From: Tabrizicola flagellatus
GTDB taxonomy: Bacteria > Pseudomonadota > Alphaproteobacteria > Rhodobacterales > Rhodobacteraceae
NCBI RefSeq assembly: GCF_008271465.1
Contig: NZ_VMDU01000003.1
Span: 124,001 to 188,000 of the forward strand
Direction of reading: 5' to 3'
DNA length: 64,000 bases
Shown: positions 53,316 to 62,941 of the stretch, one piece after another
Numbering within the stretch: position 1 is the first letter of the stretch
How the letters are laid out: each line of letters begins with the position of its first letter
Notes under the pieces: generated by a model
Seen by the model: only the letters and a program-made list of their open reading frames with translations
Database searches by the model: none
Told to the model about the DNA's origin: nothing
Position numbers and translations under genes: made by a program

Positions 53316-54239
53316 TCAGCAGGGCGCGTCGGGGGCCGGTGAGCGGAACTGCCGTTCGATCCGCGCGGTGAGGTCGGGGCGGGAGAGGAAGAGCATGTGC
53401 CCCTCTTCTGGCAGCACGCAGAGCCGCGCGCCCAGCCGGTCGGCCAGGCGCCCGACCGCCCCGAGCGGGAACACCGGGTCGCGGTCGCCGTGGTAGAAGG
53501 TGATCGCGGCGCGGCTCTCCAGTGCCGCGCGCGAGGGGCTCCAGAACAGCAGGCTTGCCGATTGCGCGCGGCCGCGCCCCTCGCCCGGGGTGGTCAGGCG
53601 GCCGCGCATCGCTTCTTCCAGCCGGCGGGCGAGCGCGCGCTTTTCGGGCGACTGCCGCCAGCCGCTGCCGAGGTAGAGCGTCTTGAAATATTCCTCCCAG
53701 ATCCGGTCGCGGTCGAGCGACCCGATGGCGAGCGCCCCGCCCGCGACCTGCGCCGCTCCGCGCATGAGGGCGAGGGCCGCGCCGGGGAAGGGCGTGGCGC
53801 TTGAGACGGCGACGATGCGCACCCTCTCGCTGCGGTCGATGCGGCCGGCGGCCTCGATGGCGATCACGGCGCCGGTGGAATAGCCGAGGAGCTGGATCCG
53901 CGCCTGCGGGTGGCGGTTGGCGAGATCGGCCACCCAGCCCGCCGCGCGGTCGATGTCGAGCGCGGGGCGCAGGGGTTCGCCCTGCATGCCGGGCAGGCGG
54001 TATTCGACGACGAGGTGGTCGGGCCCGGCCCAGTCGCGCGCCGGGCCGAAGACGCGCGAGGTGGTCAGGGCGCCCGGCAGAAGGACGGTGACGGTGGCGG
54101 GGCCGGCGCGGGTCTCGGCCGCGACGGGGTAGAGGGGGGCACGGGCAGGCGGGGGCGCGGCGGCGCAGGCGGCTAGGAGGAACGCGACCAGCGCCCCCAT
54201 CGCCGACCGGGCGCGGGGCGGGCGGGTCAGAACGGCCAT
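53316..54239 (-). CDS. alpha/beta hydrolase, lipoprotein
   Basis: A 307-residue hydrolase with a lipoprotein-type N-terminus (LVAFLLAAC). The nucleophile elbow is LLGYSTGAVIAIEAA (G-Y-S-T-G), with Asp in YHGDRDPVFPLGA and His in LPEEGHMLFLSRPDL. Substrate unknown. Its start at 54239 overlaps the end of the upstream esterase gene by 13 nt, so they form a pair. A later Met near 54200 is an alternative start. Confidence 0.8.
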   Translation of the reverse strand: MAVLTRPPRARSAMGALVAFLLAACAAAPPPARAPLYPVAAETRAGPATVTVLLPGALTTSRVFGPARDWAGPDHLVVEYRLPGMQGEPLRPALDIDRAAGWVADLANRHPQARIQLLGYSTGAVIAIEAAGRIDRSERVRIVAVSSATPFPGAALALMRGAAQVAGGALAIGSLDRDRIWEEYFKTLYLGSGWRQSPEKRALARRLEEAMRGRLTTPGEGRGRAQSASLLFWSPSRAALESRAAITFYHGDRDPVFPLGAVGRLADRLGARLCVLPEEGHMLFLSRPDLTARIERQFRSPAPDAPC

Positions 54240-55141
54240 CGGTCCTGGGCGAAGGCCGAGATCGCGGCGGTGATCCGGGCAAAGCTTTCGGCGGCGCGGG
54301 GGACGGAGTGCCGGGCGCGCAGGTAGCCGTGGACGAGGCCCGCTTCGGTGATCGCCTGCGCGCGGCCCCCGGCGGCCCGGATCTTGGCGGCATAGGCGGG
54401 GGCGTCGTCGGCCAGGGGGTCGCATTCTGCGGCGATGGCGAACGTTGGCGGCAGGCCGGTGAAGTCGGTGTCCTGGAGCGGGCTGACGGTCGGGTCGCCT
54501 TCCGGCGCGGGGCCGTCGTGGCGGATGTCCTTGTAGAAAAGGACGTCGTCGCGGGACAGCATGGGCGCCTGGGCATGGGTGAGGTAGCTGCCTTTTGAGA
54601 GGTCTCCGCCGAGGCCGGGGTAGATCAGGACCTGTCCCTTGATCTGCGGTTGCCCCCGAAGCGCATGGACCGCGGCGGCGGCGAGGTTGGCGCCGGCGCT
54701 GTCGCCGACGAGGATCAGGGGGCCTTGCTGGGCGAGGGCGCGGGCGACGGCGCAGGCGTCGTCGAAGGCAGCGGGGTGCTTGTGTTCCGGGGAGAGGCGG
54801 TAGTCGGCCGAGACGACGGTCAGGCCGGTGGCGGCGCGGATGTCGGCGCAGACCCCGTCGTGGGAGTGGAGGCCGCCCACCACGTAGCCGCCGCCGTGGA
54901 GGTAGAGGACGGTCGGTTCCTTGCCCGGATAGATGCGGCAGGGGACGCCGGCGATGGGCGCGTCATGGGAGGTCACGCCGGGCGGGTAGGGGGTGTCGAA
55001 GGCCGCGCACATGCCGTCGTAGATCGCCCGCTGCTCGGCGATGGAGAGGGTGGCGGTGTTCTCGGGGTAGGAGGCGCTGGTCTTTTCGATGAAGGCCCAG
55101 GTGGGGGCGTCGATGAGGGTCTGGTAGTCGGTCTGGGTCAT
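54227..55141 (-). CDS. alpha/beta hydrolase, HSL-type esterase
   Basis: A 304-residue carboxylesterase of the hormone-sensitive-lipase family (family IV). LYLHGGGYVVGGL is the oxyanion HGGG motif; LVGDSAGANLAAA holds the nucleophilic Ser; Asp is in ECDPLADDAPAY and His in LVHGYLRARHSV. Cytoplasmic, no signal peptide. ATG at 55141. Substrate not predictable. Coupled to the downstream hydrolase. Confidence 0.9.
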   Translation of the reverse strand: MTQTDYQTLIDAPTWAFIEKTSASYPENTATLSIAEQRAIYDGMCAAFDTPYPPGVTSHDAPIAGVPCRIYPGKEPTVLYLHGGGYVVGGLHSHDGVCADIRAATGLTVVSADYRLSPEHKHPAAFDDACAVARALAQQGPLILVGDSAGANLAAAAVHALRGQPQIKGQVLIYPGLGGDLSKGSYLTHAQAPMLSRDDVLFYKDIRHDGPAPEGDPTVSPLQDTDFTGLPPTFAIAAECDPLADDAPAYAAKIRAAGGRAQAITEAGLVHGYLRARHSVPRAAESFARITAAISAFAQDRWPF

Positions 55142-55198
55142 GGTGCGGGGCGGCCTCCGGTTCGCAGGGGAGTGTAGGGGGGAGGCCGTGGACATGGG

Positions 55199-55220
55199 AA
55201 GGGGGGCCGGAGCCCCCCTT
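55199..55220. terminator. GC hairpin between small secreted protein and esterase
   Basis: AAGGGGGGC (55199-55207), loop CGGA, GCCCCCCTT (55212-55220): a perfect 9-bp stem that can act in either direction. Confidence 0.6.
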
Positions 55221-55281
55221 GCGTGGTCGTGAAGTCGGGTTGGGCAGGTCGGGGCAGGCGCCCCGATCTCCGGCCATGACT

Positions 55282-55592
55282 TCAGTATGGCAGAGCGAAC
55301 TCCGGTTTGGACGCGTCCAGAGAACCGGCTTCGCAGACATGCCATTCCATGTCCGCTTCGATCTGCCCGTCTTTCCCGTAGCAGTAGCCGCGTCGGGACA
55401 AGAGCCAGGAAGCATAATCACGCGCGCCGCAGGCCATCCAGGTATCGGTGCTGTCGCCTGGACCTCCGCGACAGTTGGCATCGAGGACTTCCATGTCCTG
55501 CAGCAGTCGGATCGTCTCGGCGTCCTGACCTGACGCAGGCAAGGCCAGGCCGAGCGCAAGCGCAGCAAGAATGATTTTCGGGCCTGAGGACA

Positions 55593-55593
<1 letters not shown>
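55282..55593 (-). CDS. small secreted cysteine-containing protein
   Basis: A 103-residue protein with signal peptide ending LALPASGQ. The mature part, ETIRLLQDMEVLDANCRGG, WMACGARDYASWL, GYCYGKDG and WHVCEAG, has four cysteines. ATG at 55593 overlaps the ettA stop (TGATG), so it is translated after ettA although one product is cytoplasmic and the other exported. No family recognised. Confidence 0.65.
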
Positions 55594-57248
<1,655 letters not shown>

Positions 57249-57372
57249 GGCGTAGGTTCCTGAGATCTGGGGTTGGCGCGTATGTAGCGGCGAAGGCCGC
57301 AGGCTGCAACGGCTGGCGGGCTTGTGCGGGACCAAGGGTTCGGGTTTTCTGGCCGCGCAGGGGGAGAGGCCG

Positions 57373-57975
57373 ATGCGCGCGGGATTTCCGGTGGCGACCC
57401 GGGGGATGGTCGTGGGGCTCTTGGGCGGGTCGTTCGACCCGGCGCACGAGGGTCATGTCCATATCACCCGCGAGGCGCTGAAGCGGCTGGGGCTGGATCA
57501 GGTCTGGTGGCTGGTGACGCCGGCCAATCCGCTGAAGGCACGGCAACCGGCGCCGCTGGCCGAAAGGCTGGCGCGGGCGAAGGCGGTGATGCGGCATCCG
57601 AAGGTGAGGATCACCGCGCTGGAAGAGGCGCTGGGCACAAGGGCGACGGCGGACACGATCGACCGGCTGCGGGCGATCTATCCGGGGGTGACCTTCGTCT
57701 GGCTTATGGGGGCGGACAACCTGGTTCAGTTCCACAAGTGGGGCCGCTGGCGCGACATACTGCGGGCGGTGCCGGTGGGGGTGCTGGCGCGGCCGGGGTC
57801 GGGGGTGCAGGCGCGGCTGTCGGTGGCGGCGCGGGCCTTCCGGGTGAACCAGGTCGACCGCGGCGAGACGCTGCGCGGCCGCAGGGCGCCGGTCTGGGCC
57901 TTCGTCAACCTGCCGATGAACGATGCCTCCTCGACCGAGATCCGGGCGCGGGGCGGCTGGCGGTCGGGGCGCTGA
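57373..57975 (+). CDS. nadD: nicotinate-nucleotide adenylyltransferase
   Basis: A 200-residue nucleotidyltransferase of NAD synthesis. [17 protein letters not shown] is the (H/T)xGH-type nucleotide-binding start, [19 protein letters not shown] the nicotinate site, and [19 protein letters not shown] and STEIRARG the remaining conserved blocks. ATG at 57373 follows GGGAGAGG. Divergent from ettA. Confidence 0.94.
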   Translation: MRAGFPVATRGMVVGLLGGSFDPAHEGHVHITREALKRLGLDQVWWLVTPANPLKARQPAPLAERLARAKAVMRHPKVRITALEEALGTRATADTIDRLRAIYPGVTFVWLMGADNLVQFHKWGRWRDILRAVPVGVLARPGSGVQARLSVAARAFRVNQVDRGETLRGRRAPVWAFVNLPMNDASSTEIRARGGWRSGR

Positions 57976-57985
57976 GCGGCGGCTC

Positions 57986-58005
57986 CTCGTGCGCCTTCGG
58001 CTTCT
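57986..58005. repeat. extragenic repeat with GCGCCTTCGGCTTC core
   Basis: CTCGTGCGCCTTCGGCTTCTC lies between nadD and the convergent MarR-GNAT gene. It matches, in opposite orientation, the element at 31397-31420. Confidence 0.5.
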
Positions 58006-58042
58006 CGTCGCGGGGGCCTGCGACGACGCGGCGGAGGCGCGG

Positions 58043-58918
58043 TCAGAGCGTCTTGCCGAGCCAGGTATCGGCCGGCGCGCCGGTGTAGGGGGCGATGTCG
58101 GTCCATCCCGTCTGGCGGTAGAGCGCGATCGCCTCGGCCAGCGCGGAGTTGGTGTCGAGTTTCAGCGCGGTGAGACCCATGGCGCGCGCCTCGTCCTCGA
58201 TGGCGGTCATCAGGCGGCGAGCGAGGCCCTGGCCCCGCGCCGAGGCATCCACCCAGAGCCGCTTGACCTCGGCCGTCGCCGCATCGATGGGGCGCAGCGA
58301 GACGCAGCCGACGGGCAGGTCGTCCGACCAGGCGACGAGGCAGCGGCCGTGCGGGGGACGGTAGCTGTCGGCGCCGGGGTCGGGGACGGGGAAGAGTTCG
58401 GGACGCGCGCCGGGCACGCGGGCGCAGAGTTCGTCGATATAGCCGCGCCAGCAGGACAGCATCTCGGGGCTGTCCGGGTCGGCGGGGCGGATTTCGAGCT
58501 GGTCGCGGTTCAGGAGCGTGGCGATCAGGTCCATCGCCGCGACGAGTTCCCCCGCCCGCGCCCCGGCGCGCGCGATCAGCCGCGCGGCCCGGGCATGGCC
58601 GATGGCATCGTAGGCCGCGACCTCGGCCTCGCCCGCGGCGGTCAGCCGGGCGATGCGGCGGCGGCGGTCGTCGGGATCGGGGCCGGTCTCGATCAGGCCC
58701 TCGCGTTCGAGGCTGCGCAGGAAGCGGCTCATCAGGCCCGAATCCAGCCCCAGCCGGTCCCGGATCAGCGCGACATCGGCGCCTTCGGGGCGCACCATGA
58801 CCAGAACGCGCACCGCGCCGAGCGGCCGGCCCCGACCGAGGAAGGAGGTGTCCAGCGCCCCGGCCTCGCGGGTCACGGCGCGGTTGAAGCGGCGGAGGCG
58901 GGCGACGGCGTCCAGCAT
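58043..58918 (-). CDS. MarR-type HTH fused to GNAT acetyltransferase
   Basis: A 291-residue two-domain protein. Residues 1-140 form a MarR winged helix (LIRDRLGLDSGLMSRFLRSL, GLIETGPDPDDRRRRIARLT). Residues 145-291 form a GNAT domain with acetyl-CoA loop VDASARGQGLARRLM and GLTALKLDTNSALAEAIALY. Such fusions are found across bacteria; substrate unknown. A perfect palindrome, CTGACTATAGTCAG, lies 28 bp upstream in the region shared with dacB and is the likely operator. Confidence 0.88.
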   Translation of the reverse strand: MLDAVARLRRFNRAVTREAGALDTSFLGRGRPLGAVRVLVMVRPEGADVALIRDRLGLDSGLMSRFLRSLEREGLIETGPDPDDRRRRIARLTAAGEAEVAAYDAIGHARAARLIARAGARAGELVAAMDLIATLLNRDQLEIRPADPDSPEMLSCWRGYIDELCARVPGARPELFPVPDPGADSYRPPHGRCLVAWSDDLPVGCVSLRPIDAATAEVKRLWVDASARGQGLARRLMTAIEDEARAMGLTALKLDTNSALAEAIALYRQTGWTDIAPYTGAPADTWLGKTL

Positions 58919-58946
58919 GATGACAGACCTTGGTCAGCTATTTTGA

Positions 58947-58960
58947 CTGACTATAGTCAG
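58947..58960. promoter_or_regulatory. MarR-type operator candidate
   Basis: CTGACTATAGTCAG, a perfect 14-bp palindrome, with further GTCAG/CTGAC half-sites just before it (58933-58949). It lies between the divergent MarR-GNAT and dacB genes, so it may control both. Confidence 0.65.
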
Positions 58961-59057
58961 ACAATCGTCTCACGCAAGCGGGATGAGCGGGGGCGCAGGC
59001 CGGACTGGCGGAATCGCCCGGGATGGCGCTATCACCGGGAAAACCGGAGGTGATGGG

Positions 59058-60539
59058 GTGATATCACGGCGGATGATGCTGGCCGGACTGCTGGCGGGCG
59101 CGGCCTTGCCGGCGATGGCAGAGGTGATGGACACATCGCCCCGCCCCAAGGCGCGCGGTGGCAGGGCGGCTGCGGCGGGCGGGCAGCCGGCGCAAGGGCC
59201 GGTCGATGCCGAGACGCTGATCGACGCCGCCAAGCTGGGAGGATCGGTAGCCTTCGTGGTCATGGACGCGGCGACCGGCAAGGTCTTGCAGGCGCGCGAG
59301 CCGGACCTTCCGCTGCCGCCGGCGAGCGTCGCCAAGGCGGTGACCGCGCTATACGCGCTGGACCGGCTGGGGTCCGGCCATCGCTTTGCCACCCGGGTCC
59401 TGGCCACCGGGCCGGTGCAGGGCGGCATGGTGCAGGGCGATATCGTGCTGGCGGGCGGCGGCGATCCGACGTTGCAGACCGACCAGCTGGGCGATCTGGT
59501 GGCGCGCCTGGCCAAGGTCGGATTGAAGGGTGCGACGGGGCGGTTCCTCTACTGGGACGGCGCGCTGCCCCGGCTGCGCGGCATCGCCGAGGACCAGCCC
59601 GACCATGTCGGCTACAACGCGGCGATCTCGGGCCTGTGCCTGAACTTCAACCGGGTCCATTTCGAATGGAAGCGCGAGGGCAGCGACTGGCGCGTGGCGG
59701 TCGATGCGCGGGGCGAGCGGTTCCTGCCGCCGGTCGGGCGGGTGCGGGTCGCGATCGCCCAGCGCGAAGCGCCGCTGTTCACCTATGCGCCGGGACAGGT
59801 GGAGGAATGGACGGTGGCCGCGGCCGCGCTGGGCAAGGGGGGCAGCCGCTGGCTGCCGGTGCGCGACCCCGGCGCCTATGTGGCAGAAGTGTTCCGCACG
59901 CTGGCCCGCGCCCAGGGCATCCGGCTTGAGCCGGGCGAGCGGGCGGCGGCGCTGCCGGCGGGCCGTGAGCTGGGGCGGGTGGAAAGCGAGCCGCTGCCGG
60001 TGGTGCTGCGCGACATGCTGAAGTTTTCCACCAACCTGACGGCGGAATGCGTGGGGCTGACGGCCTCGGGGCTGACGACGCTGGAGGCCTCGGCCCGGGC
60101 GATGTCGGACTGGGTCGGTGCGGCTTTCGGGGTGCAGGTCGATCTGCACGACCATTCCGGGCTTGGCGGGCGGTCGCGGGTGACGGCACGGGCGATGGCG
60201 ACGATCCTGCAAAGGGCCGAGGCGGGCCGGCGCGGGCTGAAGCCGATCCTGCGCGACATCGGGATGAGGGACGACGCGGGCAAGGAGATCAAGGGCCACA
60301 AGGTGAAGGTGCTGGCCAAGTCGGGGACGCTGAACTTCGTCTCGGGCCTGGCGGGCCATGTGGTGCCGCCGGCGGGCGGGCGCGAGCTGATATTCGCGAT
60401 CTTCTCGGGCGACCCGGCCCGGCGCGACGCGGTGCCGGTCGCCTTGCGCGAAGGCCCGGACGGTGCGGCCGCCTGGACCAAGCGCGCGCGGCGCCTGCAA
60501 GGCCAGCTGATCAGCCGCTGGGCCGCGACCTACTCCTGA
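59058..60539 (+). CDS. dacB: D-alanyl-D-alanine carboxypeptidase/endopeptidase (PBP4 type)
   Basis: A 493-residue periplasmic S13-family enzyme trimming or cutting peptidoglycan cross-links. The signal SRRMMLAGLLAGAALPAMA has two arginines and may be Tat-like. The SxxK motif is SVAKAVTALYALDRLGSG, the SxN motif FSTNLTAECVG, and the KTG box AKSGTLNFVSG. The start is GTG at 59058 with GGAGG seven bases before it; an ATG at 58983 would put 25 residues before the signal. Confidence 0.92.
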   Translation: MISRRMMLAGLLAGAALPAMAEVMDTSPRPKARGGRAAAAGGQPAQGPVDAETLIDAAKLGGSVAFVVMDAATGKVLQAREPDLPLPPASVAKAVTALYALDRLGSGHRFATRVLATGPVQGGMVQGDIVLAGGGDPTLQTDQLGDLVARLAKVGLKGATGRFLYWDGALPRLRGIAEDQPDHVGYNAAISGLCLNFNRVHFEWKREGSDWRVAVDARGERFLPPVGRVRVAIAQREAPLFTYAPGQVEEWTVAAAALGKGGSRWLPVRDPGAYVAEVFRTLARAQGIRLEPGERAAALPAGRELGRVESEPLPVVLRDMLKFSTNLTAECVGLTASGLTTLEASARAMSDWVGAAFGVQVDLHDHSGLGGRSRVTARAMATILQRAEAGRRGLKPILRDIGMRDDAGKEIKGHKVKVLAKSGTLNFVSGLAGHVVPPAGGRELIFAIFSGDPARRDAVPVALREGPDGAAAWTKRARRLQGQLISRWAATYS

Positions 60540-60554
60540 CCCGGCAGCGCGGTG

Positions 60555-61916
60555 TCAATGGGCGGCCGCCCGGCCCCGACCAGGGCGCGAGGCATATTGC
60601 GGCAGCCATTGCGCCTGGGCGGCCAGCATCTCGTCCACCATGGCCCAGACTTCGGCCGGGGTGCAGACCGCGCCGACCAGCGGATCGTGCAGGACGGCGA
60701 GCTTCAGGAGGTCCACGTCGCCCGTGACCGCGGCCCGGACCGCCATCCGCTGCACGTCCACCGAGGCCTGGCAGGTCGCGGCGCAGGCGAGGGGAAGGGT
60801 GACGCCCTCGACCATGTTGATCCCGAAACGGTCCACCCAGCCGGGGCTTTCGACGATGCAGTCGGCGGGCAGGTTGGTGATCGTGCCGCCGTTCCTGACG
60901 TTGAAATGCCCGCGATAGGGGCGGCCGGTTTCAAGCGCCTCGAGGATGTGGGAGGCGTGTTCGTCGGTGCGCTTCCACTCCGAGAGGGGTCTTTCGGCCT
61001 CTTTCAGCATGGTGGGGTATTCGGTTTCGAACCAGTTGCGGCTTTCGCGGGTGTGGCGGAGATAGCCGCCGGTTTCGCCGTGGATCCAGTCGTCGGTGGA
61101 AATCCAGTCCGGGATCTCTTCGCGCCGCTTGCGATACCAGGGAAGGTATTCCGACAGGTGGCCGTTCGATTCGGTGGAGTAGAAGCCGAAACGGCGCAGC
61201 ACGTCGATGCGCACCTTTTCCTGGCGGGAGAAGAGCGGATGGGCCTCGAAGGCCGCAAGAAGCTCGTCACGGCCGATCTTCCGGCCCTTGTGGCGGATGT
61301 CGATGTACCAGGTCTGGTGGTTGATGCCGGAACAGACGATGTCCACCTCGTCCATCGGCACGCCGAGCGCGGCGGCGATCTGGCGGTGGCCGTTCTGGAC
61401 GCCGTGGCAGAGGCCCACGGTGTTCACCCCGCCGTGTTCGATGGCCGCCCAGGTCATCATCGCCATCGGGTTGGCGTAGTTGAGAAGCAGGTGGTCCGGG
61501 GGGCAGACCTCGCGGATGTCGCGGCAGAAGTCGAGCATCGCGGCGATGCCCCTTTGGCCATACATGATGCCGCCCGCGCAGATCGTGTCGCCGACGCATT
61601 GGTCCACGCCGTATTTCAGCGGGATCGAGATGTCGGTCTCGAAGGCCTCGACCCCGCCGATGCGGACCGTGTTCATGATGTATTTCGCGCCTTCCAGCGC
61701 GCGGCGGCGGTCGGTGGTGGCGGTGATCCGGGTCTTCAGGCCCGAAACCTCGACCGTGCGGCGCAGGATGCGGGCGATCATGTCGAGGTTCTGCGGGCTG
61801 ATGTCGGTCAGCGCGATCTCGATCCCTTCGAATTCGGGCACGGACAGGATGTCGGCGCAGAGCTTGCGGGTGAACCCGACGCTGCCCGCGCCGATGATGG
61901 CAAGTTTGAACGGCAT
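60555..61916 (-). CDS. glycoside hydrolase family 4 (alpha-glucosidase/alpha-galactosidase type)
   Basis: A 453-residue NAD- and Mn-dependent glycosidase. IIGAGSVGFTRKLCADIL binds NAD; the metal ligands are Cys in VGLCHGVQNGH and His in CSGINHQTWYID. ICAGGIMYGQRGIAAMLDFC and LLNYANPMAMMTW are typical of the MelA/AglA branch. The sugar specificity cannot be told. It is transcribed away from an AraC-type gene that probably controls it. Confidence 0.9.
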   Translation of the reverse strand: MPFKLAIIGAGSVGFTRKLCADILSVPEFEGIEIALTDISPQNLDMIARILRRTVEVSGLKTRITATTDRRRALEGAKYIMNTVRIGGVEAFETDISIPLKYGVDQCVGDTICAGGIMYGQRGIAAMLDFCRDIREVCPPDHLLLNYANPMAMMTWAAIEHGGVNTVGLCHGVQNGHRQIAAALGVPMDEVDIVCSGINHQTWYIDIRHKGRKIGRDELLAAFEAHPLFSRQEKVRIDVLRRFGFYSTESNGHLSEYLPWYRKRREEIPDWISTDDWIHGETGGYLRHTRESRNWFETEYPTMLKEAERPLSEWKRTDEHASHILEALETGRPYRGHFNVRNGGTITNLPADCIVESPGWVDRFGINMVEGVTLPLACAATCQASVDVQRMAVRAAVTGDVDLLKLAVLHDPLVGAVCTPAEVWAMVDEMLAAQAQWLPQYASRPGRGRAAAH

Positions 61917-61999
61917 GGTGGAGCCTCCCTTTCATCAGAAAGGCTAGGCTTCGGGGCGGGCGGGGTGTAGGGAAAACTTGTGCCAAAGCGGGTAATTTC

Positions 62000-62860
62000 A
62001 TGCTGTCCAGCCTTCTGGCCCATGGCCATGACATCCGCAGTCTTGCCGCGCGCGGCACGTATCCGGCGCTGGGCATCCTGGCCGAGGCGGCGGGCTACGA
62101 GCAGCGGCGCAACGAGCTTTACAGCTGGGACGGGATGAAGCGGGGAAGCGCGCCTTTCCTGGTGATCCAGCACACGATCCTGGGCGAGGGACGGCTGGAC
62201 TTCGCCGGGGTGCGGCATCGGCTGGGTCCGGGGCAGACCATGCTGGTGACGATGCCGCACGCGCACCGCTACTGGCTGGAGCGGGGCGGGCAGTGGGAGT
62301 ATTTCTGGCTCATCCTGTCGGGGCGCGAGGCGCTGCGGCTGGCGCGGGAGGTGCTGGCCGCAGCGGGGCCGGTGCTGAAGCCGGGGCCGGAGGGGGCCGA
62401 GCGGCTGGCCGGGGCCTGTCACGCGCTGCTGACCCGGTCGCTGACGCCGGCGCAGGCCTCGGTCCTGGGCCACGAGGCGCTGGCGGTGCTGTATGACGCG
62501 GCCTTTGCCGGAGCCGAACCGCGCCCGGCGCTGGCGCCGGAGTTGGCGCGGGTGCTGGCCCATGTCGAGGCGAACCTTGCGGGCGACCTGCGGGTGGAGG
62601 CGCTGGCAAGGGTCGCGGGCCTGAGCCGGGCGCATTTCGTGCGCCGCTTTGCCGCCGAGGTCGGCCTGCCGCCTTCGGCGCATGTGCTGGCGCGGCGGAT
62701 GGACCGGGTGGAGCGGCTCCTGACGGCCTCGGAGATGAAGGTGGCCGAGATTGCCCGGGCCACGGGCTTTGCCGAGGCGAACTATCTGGCCAAGGCCTTC
62801 CGGCGGCACCGGGGGCTGTCGCCGATGGCGTTCCGCGCCTTGCGCGACGAGGCGGTCTGA
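62000..62860 (+). CDS. AraC-family transcriptional regulator
   Basis: A 286-residue regulator with an N-terminal cupin-like sensing domain (APFLVIQHTILGEG, MLVTMPHAHRYWL) and a C-terminal double HTH (LRVEALARVAGLSRAHFVRR, KVAEIARATGFAEANYLAKA). Divergent from the GH4 gene by 83 bp, it is probably the sugar-responsive activator of that gene. Confidence 0.9.
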   Translation: MLSSLLAHGHDIRSLAARGTYPALGILAEAAGYEQRRNELYSWDGMKRGSAPFLVIQHTILGEGRLDFAGVRHRLGPGQTMLVTMPHAHRYWLERGGQWEYFWLILSGREALRLAREVLAAAGPVLKPGPEGAERLAGACHALLTRSLTPAQASVLGHEALAVLYDAAFAGAEPRPALAPELARVLAHVEANLAGDLRVEALARVAGLSRAHFVRRFAAEVGLPPSAHVLARRMDRVERLLTASEMKVAEIARATGFAEANYLAKAFRRHRGLSPMAFRALRDEAV

Positions 62861-62884
62861 GGTGCTCACTGGGGGCCTGCGGCG

Positions 62885-62900
62885 TCGCGCCTTCGGCTTC
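62885..62900. repeat. extragenic repeat with GCGCCTTCGGCTTC core
   Basis: CGCGCCTTCGGCTTCGCGTC lies between the convergent AraC and halogenase genes, the third instance of this core in the window. Confidence 0.45.
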
Positions 62901-62941
62901 GCGTCGGATGGCGCGGAGCGCCGGAGGCTGCGACGAACGGT

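Noticed and set aside
58983-59057. Upstream ATG for dacB
   Set aside because: It would place 25 residues before the signal peptide; GTG 59058 has GGAGG at the right distance.
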